Shown here one piece after another: positions 1 to 9,004 of a stretch of DNA of 43,662 bases. The notes below the pieces were generated by a model. That model was not told the origin of the DNA. It searched no databases and saw nothing but the letters and a program-made list of their open reading frames with translations. The stretch is from assembly GCA_028288485.1 (NCBI GenBank), contig JAQBNO010000115.1:1-43662 (forward strand), given 5' to 3'. Position 1 is the first letter of the stretch. Every line of letters begins with the position of its first letter. Source of the DNA: Segetibacter sp. (GTDB taxonomy: Bacteria; Bacteroidota; Bacteroidia; Chitinophagales; Chitinophagaceae). Made by a program: the position numbers and the translations under genes.

Positions 1-2205
1 AGTGATGAGCACAAAAACCCACGCAAGAGCTTTGACAAGGCAGGCACATATCCAGTAAAATTAACGGCAGTTAATGACATCGGTTGTTTTGCAGACACGA
101 CAATTCAAGTAGTCCAGGCGCCCCTACCTTTGGCAAAGTTTGGTTTTTCCGGGTCAAATTGTGCGATCGGCACTACTACGTTTGCCGACTCATCAACCAT
201 TAGCGAAGGAAAAATTGCCCAATGGAATTGGAATTTTGGTGACGGAGATACTTTATCTAATACGACAAGCGCGGCATTTACAAAAGCATTATCTCCGGGA
301 ACTTATCATGTTACCTTACAAACAGAAAGTAATATTGGTTGTAAAAGCATCGTGTTTACTAAACCGCTAACAATAGATGCGTCCCCAAAAGTTAGTTTTT
401 CTAAATTGGCAGGAGTGTGTTTAAATGATAAAGCGCGTATGGTAACCGAGGCAAGAGAAACAACAGGGATATCTGGCACTTTTTCATTCTCGGGAAAGGG
501 GATTTCAGCTACGGGACTGTTTGATCCTGCGAAAGCAGGAGCCGGACAATTTGCGATCGGATATGTATATACTTCAATTGCTGGTTGTAAAGATTCCTGC
601 ACACAAACTATTACAGTTTCCGAAAATCCAATTATTAAGTTGAAATCTGAGGTAGTCGTATATAAAGGTGAGTCTGTTACACTGGAACCATCGCTATCGC
701 TGAATGCATCTAAATATAATTGGGCACCTTACACCTACCTGGATGATACCAGTAGTAAAAGCGCACGAAGTACTCCAAAAGAGAGCTTATCATATAAGCT
801 AACTGCTACAGGTAACGCAGGTTGTACAGCCGAAGGCAGTGTGTTTATTAAGCTCTTAAAAGGACCAAACATGTTAACGCTGACTAATCCGTACGCCCAG
901 GTAAATGCCCCTGTTACCTGCAAAAATAATCCTTTTCAATTTTCCCTTTATTTACCTTACAAGCCAACTTCGCTGGTGTGGGATTTTCAAAATAATCCAA
1001 ATCTTTCTCCTGCACACCAAGTAAGCAGGAACAATATTCTGCCCGACAGCACAGTCACCACCGATGGTCAGAAAATTTATTTATATAAGTTACCGATCGT
1101 GTACCAATTTAAGGAAACCGGAACTTATCCTGTTAAGATCATAGCCAATAAACGGTCAGCCGACGGCTCTAATGAAGAGCATGAAATAAATTATGATGTA
1201 GAAGTTATTGCTCCTCCAGTTGCAAAGTTTACATTCAGCAGCACTGGTTGTGTAAAAGACACGGCAGTTTTTTACGACGCTTCCAGCGGGAATGACAGGG
1301 CAGTGGTAAAATGGCAATGGCAATTTAATGATGGAACAAGGGATGAGCACAAAAACCCGCGCAAGAGCTTTGCGGAACCAGGAACATACCCGGTAAAACT
1401 AACTGCAATTAATGACATAGGTTGTTTTGCAAGTACTACTGTGCCCTTTACACAAACTGCTCGTCCATTCGCAAAATTCGGTTTTTCGGGCTCCAGTTGC
1501 GCAAACAGCGCCATTACTTTCATAGACTCATCCGCTACAGGTTTTGGTAATATTGCTAAATGGAATTGGAATTTGGGTAACGGAGATACTATAACGAAGA
1601 CCAGCGCGCAGCAGTTCAAGAAAACGTACCCTGCAGGTACCTTTAATGTGAGTTTGCAAACCGAAAGTAAAAGTGGTTGTAAAAGCAGTACAGAGAATAA
1701 GTGGATAACACTCCAGGCAGCTCCAAAGGTTGTTTTTACTGTGATGCCGGGAGTGTGTATAAGTGACAAAGAACGCGCTATTAAAGAAGCAAGCGAAACA
1801 ACAGGAATAGCGGGCAGTTTTTCATTTTCAGGAAAAGGTGTCTCTCCTTCCGGAACATTTAATCCTTCAATAGCAGGAGCAGGAACTACTACCCTTCAAT
1901 ATTTGTACACTTCAAGAAATGGTTGCACCGATTCGGCCCGGCAAACTATTACGGTTTCTCAAAATCCTGTTGTCGAGCCTAACACCCGATTAGTTGTCTT
2001 GGAAGGACAGTCAGTTTTATTAGGTCGGCAGAACCTCAACAGCAACGAAAAATACAGTTGGTCACCCGGGAAGTATCTTGATAATCCTCGCGTTCACAAC
2101 CCGTACAGCACCCCAAAAGAAGATATAACGTACCGGGAAACCGTAACGTCGGCTGAAGGGTGTAAAGCTTTCCGGGATGTCACCATTTCCTTGGTGAAGG
2201 CACCT
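1..2205 (+). repeat. In-gene tandem duplication, ~1338-bp period
   Basis: Within the PKD gene, the segment starting at base 4 (GATGAGCACAAAAACCC) recurs at base 1342, and similarity continues for about 860 bp in each copy. Paired peptide landmarks are AKFGFSGS, SFSFSGKG (FSFSGKG in copy 1), QTITVS and STPKE. Copies are clearly diverged at DNA level, so the duplication is not recent. The period of 446 codons contains several domains, so the unit is a multidomain block. More copies may lie upstream of the window. Confidence 0.8.
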
Positions 2206-2463
2206 ATAATTCCAAATGCATTTTCTCCTAATGGCGATGGCATTAATGATGTATGGAATATTTCATCTTTAAACCTTAACCCTGCTTGTACCGTTGAAGT
2301 ATTTAACCGGTATGGTAACCCGGTCTTTATTTCATATGGTTATCAAAAACCATGGGACGGAACTTATAAAGGAAATACCTTACCTGTTGGAGTTTATTAT
2401 TACATTATTAATTTAAAGACCATAACAAAAGTTTATTCAGGGTCTCTTACTTTACTAAAATAG
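1..2463 (+). CDS. PKD-repeat surface protein with T9SS type B (gliding motility-associated) C-terminal domain, 5' partial
   Basis: The reading frame is open from base 1, so the gene starts upstream of the window; about 820 codons are visible. The protein is a string of beta-sandwich modules. PKD-type signatures recur (NWNFGDGD, WQFNDGT, NWNLGNGD, each followed by a GTYPVKL/GTFNVSL-like strand), alternating with Cys-containing Ig-like modules. The last ~85 residues form the CHU_C/gliding motility-associated C-terminal domain: IPNAFSPNGDGINDVW, then VEVFNRYGNPVF, then PWDGTYKGN..LPVGVYYY. In this family that domain is the sorting signal for type IX secretion and surface attachment, so the product is probably a large secreted adhesin or matrix protein. 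A module of about 446 residues is duplicated: bases 1-870 resemble 1339-2205. The gene is convergent with cysN and its link to the polysaccharide locus is only positional. Family assignment is firm; ligand unknown. Confidence 0.9.
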   Translation, partial: SDEHKNPRKSFDKAGTYPVKLTAVNDIGCFADTTIQVVQAPLPLAKFGFSGSNCAIGTTTFADSSTISEGKIAQWNWNFGDGDTLSNTTSAAFTKALSPGTYHVTLQTESNIGCKSIVFTKPLTIDASPKVSFSKLAGVCLNDKARMVTEARETTGISGTFSFSGKGISATGLFDPAKAGAGQFAIGYVYTSIAGCKDSCTQTITVSENPIIKLKSEVVVYKGESVTLEPSLSLNASKYNWAPYTYLDDTSSKSARSTPKESLSYKLTATGNAGCTAEGSVFIKLLKGPNMLTLTNPYAQVNAPVTCKNNPFQFSLYLPYKPTSLVWDFQNNPNLSPAHQVSRNNILPDSTVTTDGQKIYLYKLPIVYQFKETGTYPVKIIANKRSADGSNEEHEINYDVEVIAPPVAKFTFSSTGCVKDTAVFYDASSGNDRAVVKWQWQFNDGTRDEHKNPRKSFAEPGTYPVKLTAINDIGCFASTTVPFTQTARPFAKFGFSGSSCANSAITFIDSSATGFGNIAKWNWNLGNGDTITKTSAQQFKKTYPAGTFNVSLQTESKSGCKSSTENKWITLQAAPKVVFTVMPGVCISDKERAIKEASETTGIAGSFSFSGKGVSPSGTFNPSIAGAGTTTLQYLYTSRNGCTDSARQTITVSQNPVVEPNTRLVVLEGQSVLLGRQNLNSNEKYSWSPGKYLDNPRVHNPYSTPKEDITYRETVTSAEGCKAFRDVTISLVKAPIIPNAFSPNGDGINDVWNISSLNLNPACTVEVFNRYGNPVFISYGYQKPWDGTYKGNTLPVGVYYYIINLKTITKVYSGSLTLLK

Positions 2464-2654
2464 CACCGGTTGGGAGTAGAAAAAGCGCAGGTTCTTCCAG
2501 GTTCTTAGAATGCTTCTAAGGAAAAGCTGAAACAGTATTGCCGGTTTACCTGCTTATAACTTTTCCTATTGACTCGCTCTCTGTACCCGACGTTATTGAA
2601 CATAAAATCAGAAAAGGATTAGCTTGATTAATCGAACTGCGCAAGTACAAGAGT

Positions 2655-3096
2655 TCGACGCAAGAAACCTTAGGGGGCGGGCGCCAAACCATGCAAAATG
2701 AAATTTTAGTGCGATCATTTATAGCTCAAGCAGGGTTGCTTCGCTATTGCACCCCGAATCCACCCGCTTGTTTCGAAACGGCCTGGTTGGTTTCAGCATG
2801 CTTTCGCCTGGCGCCCAACCGGCTGATGTCCGTTATGCAATAACTGGTATCAGAAGCGAATATTATAACACCAATCCCAAAAAAGAGACACCGACTTTAC
2901 TCTTTTGGTGCCACTGGCTATGAGACGGAAGGATTGCGACCCTTCGGCTTCGCTCAGGGGAAAAAAAAATGCTACGCTAAGTTCTATCAAAGAATTAAAA
3001 GTTGAACTGAGCGTAGCAACGATGATTCTTATAGTACAAAAAGCCGGTATCAAAAAAACATTACAAATCAAGACAGCAAAAACGAGTGCATTAGTA
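2655..3096 (+). repeat. Long dispersed repeat, copy 1 (with extra ~117-bp block)
   Basis: The segment matches 40496-40806 in the same orientation. Shared landmarks in order are GCAAGAAAC, TAGGGGGCGG, GCCAAACCATGCAAAATG, GATCATTTAT, CCACCCGCTTGTTTC, CCAACCGGCTGATGT, TGCAATAACTG, GCGAATATTAT, then a long near-identical stretch from TCAAAGAATTAAAAG to about 3060, and CAAGACAGCAA. Copy 1 carries about 117-120 bp (roughly 2867-2986) absent from copy 2. Neither copy lies in a gene. Confidence 0.8.
2971..3017. repeat. Imperfect inverted repeat inside repeat copy 1
   Basis: GCTACGCTAAGTTC (2971-2984) and GAACTGAGCGTAGC (3004-3017) are reverse complements with a single mismatch, separated by 19 nt. 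The left arm belongs to the block found only in copy 1; the right arm is in the part shared with copy 2. The inserted block therefore creates a hairpin absent from the other copy. There is no T-run typical of a terminator. Confidence 0.65.
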
Positions 3097-3271
3097 GTAA
3101 AGCTAATACGGGCGGCAAAGTTGGTTACAAAAAAACTTCAACAATGGGACAGACGCGTTACAGGCTTAACTTACCTTATGACAGCGTTAAACATAGTTTT
3201 TTGGCAATTAAAGAGGCGGCCCATGTAGTATAAGATCTACACTAAGACCGTCAACTTCGGATACTTGCTCA

Positions 3272-4513
3272 TTAAACTATCATTCCTGCAGCAACAGTTT
3301 CATTGGTAGTTTCATCAATTAAGATTAAAGAACCCGTCATCCTGTTTTTCCGGTAGGGGTCAAATAACAAGGGCTGAGTAGTTCTTAATTTTACTCTTGC
3401 AATATCATTCACTTTTATCTGCTTATCATCTTGTACCCTGTGAAGTGAGTTAATGTCGATCTTATACACTACTTCCTTTATAATTGCCCTTACCTCTCTG
3501 GTGGTGTGGCGTAAATAATATTTTGCACCTGGGCGGGGACCGGAAGTACTTAACCAGCAAATCATAATATCCACGTCCTGGCTTACGATACTCTGGTTGT
3601 TTTCTTTCACGATCATATCACCCCTGCTTATATCAATATCATCTTCTAAGGTGATTGACACCGACATTGGCGCGAAGGCCTCCTCCAAATCACCATTCAT
3701 TGTGTCAATTGACTTGATATGGGAAGAAAGTCCCGACGGCAATACTGTTACTTTATCGCCTCGCCTAAATATTCCACCTGCCACTCTGCCTGCATACCCC
3801 CGGTAGTCATGATATTCCGAGGAGTGAGGTCGGATAATAGTCTGAACAGGAAAACGGGCATCTATGTGATTGTAATCACTGGCTATATGAACGGTTTCCA
3901 AAGTATTCAATAAAGTAGAGCCCTGGTACCAATCCATATTTTTAGAACGGTTTACAACATTATCTCCATTAAGGGCACTGATGGGGATGTAACGGACGTC
4001 GTTAACATCGAGCTTACTGGCAAAGTCGGTGTATTCGCTAACGATCCTATTATAAACTTCTTCTGAATAATCAACAAGGTCCATCTTATTAATACATACT
4101 ACCAAATGAGGTATTTGCAAAAGAGATGCAATAAATGAATGACGGCATGTTTGTTCCATGATACCATGGCGCGCATCAACAAGTATCAGAGCGAGGTTTG
4201 CAGTAGATGCACCCGTTACCATGTTTCGGGTATATTGTATATGGCCCGGGGTATCTGCAATAATGAATTTTCTTTTAGGAGTAGCAAAATAACGATAAGC
4301 AACATCAATAGTGATGCCCTGCTCTCTTTCTGCTCTTAAACCATCTGTAAGCAGCGATAAGTCTATATGCTTAAGTCCTTTTCTTTCACTTGATTGTTTA
4401 ACTGCTGCTATCTGGTCTTCAAAAATTGATTTTGAATCGTATAGTAATCTTCCTATTAAAGTACTTTTTCCATCATCAACACTTCCCGCTGTTGTGAACC
4501 GCAATAAATCCAT
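3272..4513 (-). CDS. cysN: Sulfate adenylyltransferase subunit 1 (GTPase)
   Basis: CysN is the GTPase subunit of ATP sulfurylase and couples GTP hydrolysis to formation of adenylyl sulfate (APS) from ATP and sulfate. Translation-factor GTPase motifs are clear: P-loop GSVDDGKST (residues 10-18), DTPGH (87-91), NKMD (142-145), followed by EF-Tu-like beta-barrel domains. At 413 residues it is a stand-alone CysN without a fused kinase, which fits the separate cysC nearby. ATG start at 4513; 29 nt downstream of cysD, so almost certainly co-transcribed in the order cysC-cysD-cysN. It ends this minus-strand gene run. Confidence 0.97.
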   Translation of the reverse strand: MDLLRFTTAGSVDDGKSTLIGRLLYDSKSIFEDQIAAVKQSSERKGLKHIDLSLLTDGLRAEREQGITIDVAYRYFATPKRKFIIADTPGHIQYTRNMVTGASTANLALILVDARHGIMEQTCRHSFIASLLQIPHLVVCINKMDLVDYSEEVYNRIVSEYTDFASKLDVNDVRYIPISALNGDNVVNRSKNMDWYQGSTLLNTLETVHIASDYNHIDARFPVQTIIRPHSSEYHDYRGYAGRVAGGIFRRGDKVTVLPSGLSSHIKSIDTMNGDLEEAFAPMSVSITLEDDIDISRGDMIVKENNQSIVSQDVDIMICWLSTSGPRPGAKYYLRHTTREVRAIIKEVVYKIDINSLHRVQDDKQIKVNDIARVKLRTTQPLLFDPYRKNRMTGSLILIDETTNETVAAGMIV

Positions 4514-4542
4514 AATATCTTATTGAAATTTTAAAACTTTTA

Positions 4543-5448
4543 TTAAAAATAACCCTGGCGTTTCCTGTCTTCCATTGACGTTTCGGAACGCTTATCATCG
4601 CTCCTGTTGCCCCTTTCGGTGCTCCTGGTTGCGGCTACTTCGTCAACAATCTTTTGAAGAGTATCTGCGTCGGATTCAATTCCCCCGGTGATGGTGATAT
4701 CGCCAAGCGTACGAAAACGCATTAATTTCTTCTCCACCTTCTCGCCATCCCTTAATGTTACAAATTCAGAAACCGGAAGCCAGGTATTATCGCGATAGAT
4801 TGCTTCTCTTTCGTGCGCAAAGTATAATGATGGAATGGCAATATTCTCATGAAGAATATAGTTCCATACGTCCATTTCCGTCCAGTTACTTATCGGGAAT
4901 ACGCGGAAGTGTTCGCCCATATTTTTTTTCCCGTTAAAAATATTCCATAATTCGGGGCGTTGATTTTTGGGATCCCACTGCCCGAAATCGTCGCGGTGTG
5001 AAAAAAACCTTTCTTTTGCCCGCGCCTTTTCTTCGTCACGACGAGCGCCGCCTATAGCAGCGTCAATCTTATATTTTTCAATTGTATCTAAAAGGGTCAC
5101 TGTTTGTAAAGCGTTACGGCTCGCATTAATGCCGGTTTCTTCCACGGCTTTTCCTTCCTGGATTGAACCTTCAACAGAACCGACGATTAATTGAACGCCC
5201 AGTTTTTCTACCAGTTTGTCCCTGAACACCATGGTCTCAGGAAAATTATGGCCGGTGTCGATATGAATTAGTGGCAATGGAATTTTTGCCGGGAAAAACG
5301 CTTTTTTAGCTAAGTGGGTAACCACTATTGAATCCTTGCCTCCTGAAAACAAAATAGCAGGGCGGTCGAATTGGGCTACAACTTCGCGAATTACGTAAAT
5401 GGCTTCGGCTTCCAGTTCCTGCAAATGATCTAAATAATATTTGTGCAT
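4543..5448 (-). CDS. cysD: Sulfate adenylyltransferase subunit 2
   Basis: CysD is the catalytic PP-loop subunit of ATP sulfurylase and forms a complex with CysN. The PP-loop SGGKDS is at residues 35-40, and the conserved C-terminal ending MEDRKRQGYF (292-301) is present. At 301 residues it is the usual full length for the family. The ATG at 5448 lies 8 nt after the cysC stop codon. Sulfate activation supplies APS for cysteine synthesis or, via CysC, PAPS for sulfation; the sequence alone does not choose between them. Confidence 0.97.
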   Translation of the reverse strand: MHKYYLDHLQELEAEAIYVIREVVAQFDRPAILFSGGKDSIVVTHLAKKAFFPAKIPLPLIHIDTGHNFPETMVFRDKLVEKLGVQLIVGSVEGSIQEGKAVEETGINASRNALQTVTLLDTIEKYKIDAAIGGARRDEEKARAKERFFSHRDDFGQWDPKNQRPELWNIFNGKKNMGEHFRVFPISNWTEMDVWNYILHENIAIPSLYFAHEREAIYRDNTWLPVSEFVTLRDGEKVEKKLMRFRTLGDITITGGIESDADTLQKIVDEVAATRSTERGNRSDDKRSETSMEDRKRQGYF

Positions 5449-5456
5449 AGTTCTTA

Positions 5457-6053
5457 TTATATTGCTAACCTAGGTAAAACCTGGTCCAAAATTAGTTTAA
5501 CAGAATCTTCGAAAGATTGATTATTGGTTTTAATATGGATATCCGGTTTTTCAGGTACTTCAAATCGCGAAGATATACCGGTAAAATTACTTATTTCACC
5601 ATTCCTCGCTTTTTGATACAGACCTTTAACGTCTCTCTGTTCACAAACTTCAAGGGGCGTATCGACGAAAACCTCAATAAACTTTTCCCCAATCAGTTCT
5701 CTCAATAAAGCCCGGTCTTTTCGGAAAGGAGTAATAAACGCAGCCAGAACCACTAGTCCCGCCTCACACATCAACTTTGCTACTTCTCCAATTCGCCTGA
5801 TATTCTCCACCCGGTCTTCTTCTGAAAATGTCAGGTCTCTATTCAACCCTTTACGCATATTATCACCGTCCAGAATATAAGTGTGCACTCCTTTATTACA
5901 CAGTTCTTGCTCTACTTTGTCAGCAAGGGTACTTTTGCCCGAACCTGAGAAGCCCGTGAACCAGATACAGGCCGGTTTGTGCCCTTTTTTCAACTCACGG
6001 TCCTTTAGGCATACCAGGTAATTCTGCTGATGAATGTGTAATGCTTCTTTCAT
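5457..6053 (-). CDS. cysC: Adenylyl-sulfate (APS) kinase
   Basis: The product phosphorylates APS to PAPS, the universal sulfuryl donor. The P-loop GFSGSGKST is at residues 34-42, and the APS-kinase motif [13 protein letters not shown] follows from residue 62. Length (198 aa) is typical of monofunctional APS kinases. ATG start at 6053. It is the first gene of a tight cysC-cysD-cysN operon and is followed by no PAPS reductase. Presence of a dedicated APS kinase beside a polysaccharide locus suggests PAPS might serve sugar sulfation, but no sulfotransferase is in the window, so this is inference. Confidence 0.96.
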   Translation of the reverse strand: MKEALHIHQQNYLVCLKDRELKKGHKPACIWFTGFSGSGKSTLADKVEQELCNKGVHTYILDGDNMRKGLNRDLTFSEEDRVENIRRIGEVAKLMCEAGLVVLAAFITPFRKDRALLRELIGEKFIEVFVDTPLEVCEQRDVKGLYQKARNGEISNFTGISSRFEVPEKPDIHIKTNNQSFEDSVKLILDQVLPRLAI

Positions 6054-6672
6054 TTTTAAATAATACGGGACGTAAAATTAAAGTAGCGGCTGAAACATAA
6101 AATAACGTTAGGCAAAGTTGCTTTTAATAATATTATAAAAGTATCTCCTTTCTTAAAAATCCTTGTTTTCCTGAAACTAAGCAGGCAAGGTAGGCTGTAG
6201 ATCTTAAAGCTGTGGAGGAATAAATTACCAGATAAAGAAAAGGGTACACAGGAAATGTAAAGCTTACACCTTCTGAATATTTCAACTTAGCATAATTGCA
6301 AACCTCCTCCATGGTGATTTCCTGCAACGGAAAGGTGATATTTAGTGTAGCTGAAGGATACTACGGCTACGCAAAAATGTATTATTAAGTCGCATATCTC
6401 CCATCACTTTTTCTATTAGAGCCATTGTTTCAGCACCTGCTTTATCATCAACATTGCTCTTAATGCCTGAGAAAGAGCACCGGTGCATCAACACATCCTG
6501 TCGAAACCCAAACCTTCTTGTCGTCATCTATTAAAATCTTTTCGTTCCTATTAAAACAGTAAGTAGAATTACGAATAATAAAAAATGCAATAGCGCAACA
6601 AAAAAGCCACCTTCAAATTACTTTACGATTAACAGGAAAGGTTATTATCCATTCAAGACGGAATACTTCAAA
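6054..6672. other. Gene-poor 619-bp region upstream of cysC
   Basis: No recognisable gene. Two minus-strand frames of 64 and 61 codons (6133-6327 and 6342-6527) show no family motif, lie in different frames and read like chance or decayed coding sequence. The cysC promoter should lie here: CAACTTTG on the minus strand (6113-6120) is one base from the Bacteroidota -7 box TAnnTTTG, but I find no convincing -33 TTG. I treat it as unproven. Confidence 0.4.
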
Positions 6673-7491
6673 TTAAAGTTGGTTGGAGTTACCGGGAAGG
6701 GCAAACATGTTTGACGAAACAGTTTGCAAGGGTGAGTTGATTTTTTCTGCAACTGCATACTGTATTAATTTGCGCAGAGGCTTTAAAGGAACGGTATACC
6801 ATTTTGGGATAATGCCGTTTGATTTCCAGGCTCTATAATCCTCAATATGGGCGGCCACTCTATTTTTAAATGACCTGTTACTGTAACCGCCGTCCCTCAT
6901 GTGCACCAACACGCGTGGAATATATTTCACTTCAATATTTGCTAAAATCATGAATCTCAACATCAACTCATAATCCGACGAGCTTCTAAATTCTAATTTG
7001 AAGGCGCCATACTTTTCGTAGATATCTTTTTTCACAAAAAAAGTGGGATGAGGTGGCATCCATCCTTTGTAGAATTCTTTCACATTATATTCACCGGCTA
7101 TCCATCTCCTTACTACTATTGCAGTATCACTTGCCTTAACGTATAAAAGATCGCCATAAACAGCTTCACATTTTCCGCTTTCAAAAGCTTTCGCAACTTC
7201 CTCTATTACTTCAATATTAGGATAAAAATCGTCTGAATTTAAAATGCCGATGATATCACCGGAAGCGACGGAAATTCCGTAGTTCATGGCATCATAGATA
7301 CCTTTATTCGGCTTTGACAGAACGGGGCCGGTATGCGGAAAATTTCGAAGAATATTGATAGTATTATCTTTTGAAAAACCATCAACGATTATATGCTCCA
7401 CGTTTTTGTATGTCTGTTGTTGAACAGAAAACAGTGTGTCTCCTATTGTACAGCAACTATTAAATGTGGCAGTAATGATAGAAATTTTCAT
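6673..7491 (-). CDS. Glycosyltransferase family 2 (WcaE/WcaA-like)
   Basis: A GT-A fold inverting glycosyltransferase, 272 aa, probably cytoplasmic. The N-terminus MKISIITATFNS and the nucleotide-binding loop VDGFSKDNT (36-44) are family-typical; NSDD (85-88) is the metal/UDP-sugar DxD-like motif. A later acidic patch (SSDYELMLRF) fits the acceptor-side base. Overall organisation resembles colanic-acid-type GT2 enzymes such as WcaE, whose loci also carry WcaF acetyltransferases, as here. ATG start at 7491; 173 nt downstream of wcaF. Donor and acceptor are not predictable. Confidence 0.88.
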   Translation of the reverse strand: MKISIITATFNSCCTIGDTLFSVQQQTYKNVEHIIVDGFSKDNTINILRNFPHTGPVLSKPNKGIYDAMNYGISVASGDIIGILNSDDFYPNIEVIEEVAKAFESGKCEAVYGDLLYVKASDTAIVVRRWIAGEYNVKEFYKGWMPPHPTFFVKKDIYEKYGAFKLEFRSSSDYELMLRFMILANIEVKYIPRVLVHMRDGGYSNRSFKNRVAAHIEDYRAWKSNGIIPKWYTVPLKPLRKLIQYAVAEKINSPLQTVSSNMFALPGNSNQL

Positions 7492-7664
7492 TTTAAAATA
7501 CTTAGATCAAAAATGAATTAATTCTTCATCGTATTGCTTATTCGATCAACTTCAAACGATAGTGCCAGCATCAACTTTACATTCGTTTTTAACCGGGGGA
7601 AGGAGGATAAGCTTTATCTCTGAAACGTCATATAAATATGTAAAAAAACATTATAAATACCAAA

Positions 7665-8243
7665 TTAATCGATCACTCTTTCTTTTATTTTTTTCGCCGG
7701 GCTGCCTGAATAAATACCATATGCTTCCAGATCTGAAGTAGCTACCGCGCCAACTGTAAGTACCGCGTGTGAATTGCATCGTACGCCAGGACATACAGTA
7801 GCTCGCGCACCAATCCATACGCCGTCTTCCAGCAAGATGCCCTTAACTATTAAATCAAAAGTTGGTTTTTTGTAATTATGATTTCCGGTCAGTAGTAACG
7901 CCCCTTGCGAAATACATACATGATTTCTAACGATAACATAAGTAAGGTTATCTATCCAAACGTTTTCGCCTATCCATACTTGATCTCCAATTTCAAGGAA
8001 CCAGGGATATTTTATATTTACCGATGTTTTAATTACCACCCCTTTACCGATTTTTGCACCAAATTTTTGCAGAAGCCAGCATTTTAAAGAATTAAAGACT
8101 GCAAGGCTATTATTAAAAAAAACCGCATTTGTTACAATCCATAACAAGATTTTCCATCCCGGGCCGGGTTGGTACCAACTGTTATTATATTGGTCTAAGT
8201 GCGTGCTTTTCCTGGCTGGCGTTACTGTTAACAGATCCTTCAT
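7665..8243 (-). CDS. wcaF: WcaF-type exopolysaccharide O-acetyltransferase
   Basis: A left-handed beta-helix (hexapeptide repeat) acyltransferase of 192 aa. The segment GKGVVIKTSVNIKYPW followed by LEIGDQVWIGENVWIDNL is highly characteristic of WcaF, which acetylates an exopolysaccharide sugar using acetyl-CoA. The LLTGNHNYKKPTF segment carries the likely catalytic His, and the terminal coil VWIGARATVCPGV..SPAKKI is standard. The N-terminal DQYNNSWYQPG element is also WcaF-like, so the ATG at 8243 is right even though it puts the first 59 bp inside the end of the exosortase gene. That overlap implies translational coupling. Confidence 0.92.
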   Translation of the reverse strand: MKDLLTVTPARKSTHLDQYNNSWYQPGPGWKILLWIVTNAVFFNNSLAVFNSLKCWLLQKFGAKIGKGVVIKTSVNIKYPWFLEIGDQVWIGENVWIDNLTYVIVRNHVCISQGALLLTGNHNYKKPTFDLIVKGILLEDGVWIGARATVCPGVRCNSHAVLTVGAVATSDLEAYGIYSGSPAKKIKERVID

Positions 8244-8802
8244 ACTTTTTTTGTAGACTTATATACCAATAAATTAAAAGAAAAATGCAACCATAGGAGA
8301 AGACATTAAAAGTCTGGTGATGATCTAAAGAAGTGATTGTTTTCCACTTATGATGATTAGCGAGGGCAATAAGTGTAATTCGGGTTATGTTTAAAATCAT
8401 AATAGAAACTATACCGAAACTCATCCATTTAAATTTATGTTTCCAGGTTCCACTATTTGCGAAAACAAATGCTACCCAAAAACTCATAACCCCCCAGCCA
8501 AGGCAAGAAGGATTAACACTAATGCCATTAGAATGATCAATTCTTATAGTATGGTAATTTTTCTGATTAACAGTATAATGGAAAGCTTCGAGAAGAAATT
8601 TTGAAGTTGACGTAAGGAAGGTTGTAAGACCTTTAACCAAATTAAGATAGGTGTCGAGGAATGAAGAATAAAATGTTCCTCCCGGCCCTGTTATACCCCG
8701 ATAGAAAGGGAAAAAATAATAGAGAAGCGCAAAACTTAGCAAAAACTTTATTAAAAACAGAAAAGGAGATTTCCTGTCGGGTAATTCTTTCCTAAGATTC
8801 AT
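8185..8802 (-). CDS. Exosortase-family transmembrane protease/transpeptidase
   Basis: A 205-aa multi-pass membrane protein with the exosortase/archaeosortase catalytic triad in the right order and spacing: Cys100 in NPSCLGWG, Arg141 in NITRITLIAL, and His161/162 in DHHQTFN. In other bacteria exosortases process PEP-CTERM-type C-terminal signals and usually live in exopolysaccharide loci. Bacteroidota have their own types; I recall an XrtY type reported with Wzy-like proteins, and a Wzy-like gene lies nearby, but subtype is inference. No protein with a PEP-CTERM-like tail is seen in the window. ATG at 8802, about 200 nt downstream of dispersed element 9005-9046 and a terminator. Confidence 0.85.
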   Translation of the reverse strand: MNLRKELPDRKSPFLFLIKFLLSFALLYYFFPFYRGITGPGGTFYSSFLDTYLNLVKGLTTFLTSTSKFLLEAFHYTVNQKNYHTIRIDHSNGISVNPSCLGWGVMSFWVAFVFANSGTWKHKFKWMSFGIVSIMILNITRITLIALANHHKWKTITSLDHHQTFNVFSYGCIFLLIYWYISLQKKYEGSVNSNASQEKHALRPI

Positions 8803-9004
8803 ACTATGATTAAATTAGCTATTAGAACTCCAAATCTATTAATAATATTGTAACGTGCTTATTAAATGCTGTTAATCTTACCGCCTGTTTTGTTAGAATA
8901 GTTGCCGTCTTTTAAGCCATTTACGTCTTCTTTATGCACCGTTCGAAAGCCTCTGCATAGTCTTTGTGTTTCTTTTTTTGTGCCAGCATTTGTTTTCATA
9001 TCAA

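Larger units (their letters stand above)
2464..3271. other. Gene-free region between convergent genes, carries a dispersed repeat
   Basis: This 808-bp stretch lies between the stop of the PKD gene and the stop of cysN. I see no credible gene. A 7-bp hairpin with a 3-nt loop (2504-2520, CTTAGAA/TTCTAAG) follows the PKD gene but has no T-run, so it is only a weak terminator candidate. Most of the rest (2655-3096) is copy 1 of a long dispersed repeat whose second copy sits at 40496-40806. The short reading frames here are peptides of the repeat rather than genes. Confidence 0.6.

Noticed and set aside
2504-2520. Terminator for the PKD gene
   Set aside because: The 7-bp hairpin is AT-rich and lacks a following T-run on the plus strand.
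2905-3228. 107-codon plus-strand frame sharing a peptide (SIKELKVELSVATMILIVQK) with a frame at 40617-40835
   Set aside because: The shared peptide comes from the shared non-coding repeat; the rest of each frame is unrelated, no start signal or domain is visible, and frames differ in length and context.
6133-6527. Two minus-strand frames (64 and 61 codons) upstream of cysC as possible small genes
   Set aside because: Different frames, no motif, no plausible coupling to neighbours; could be decayed coding sequence but cannot be supported.
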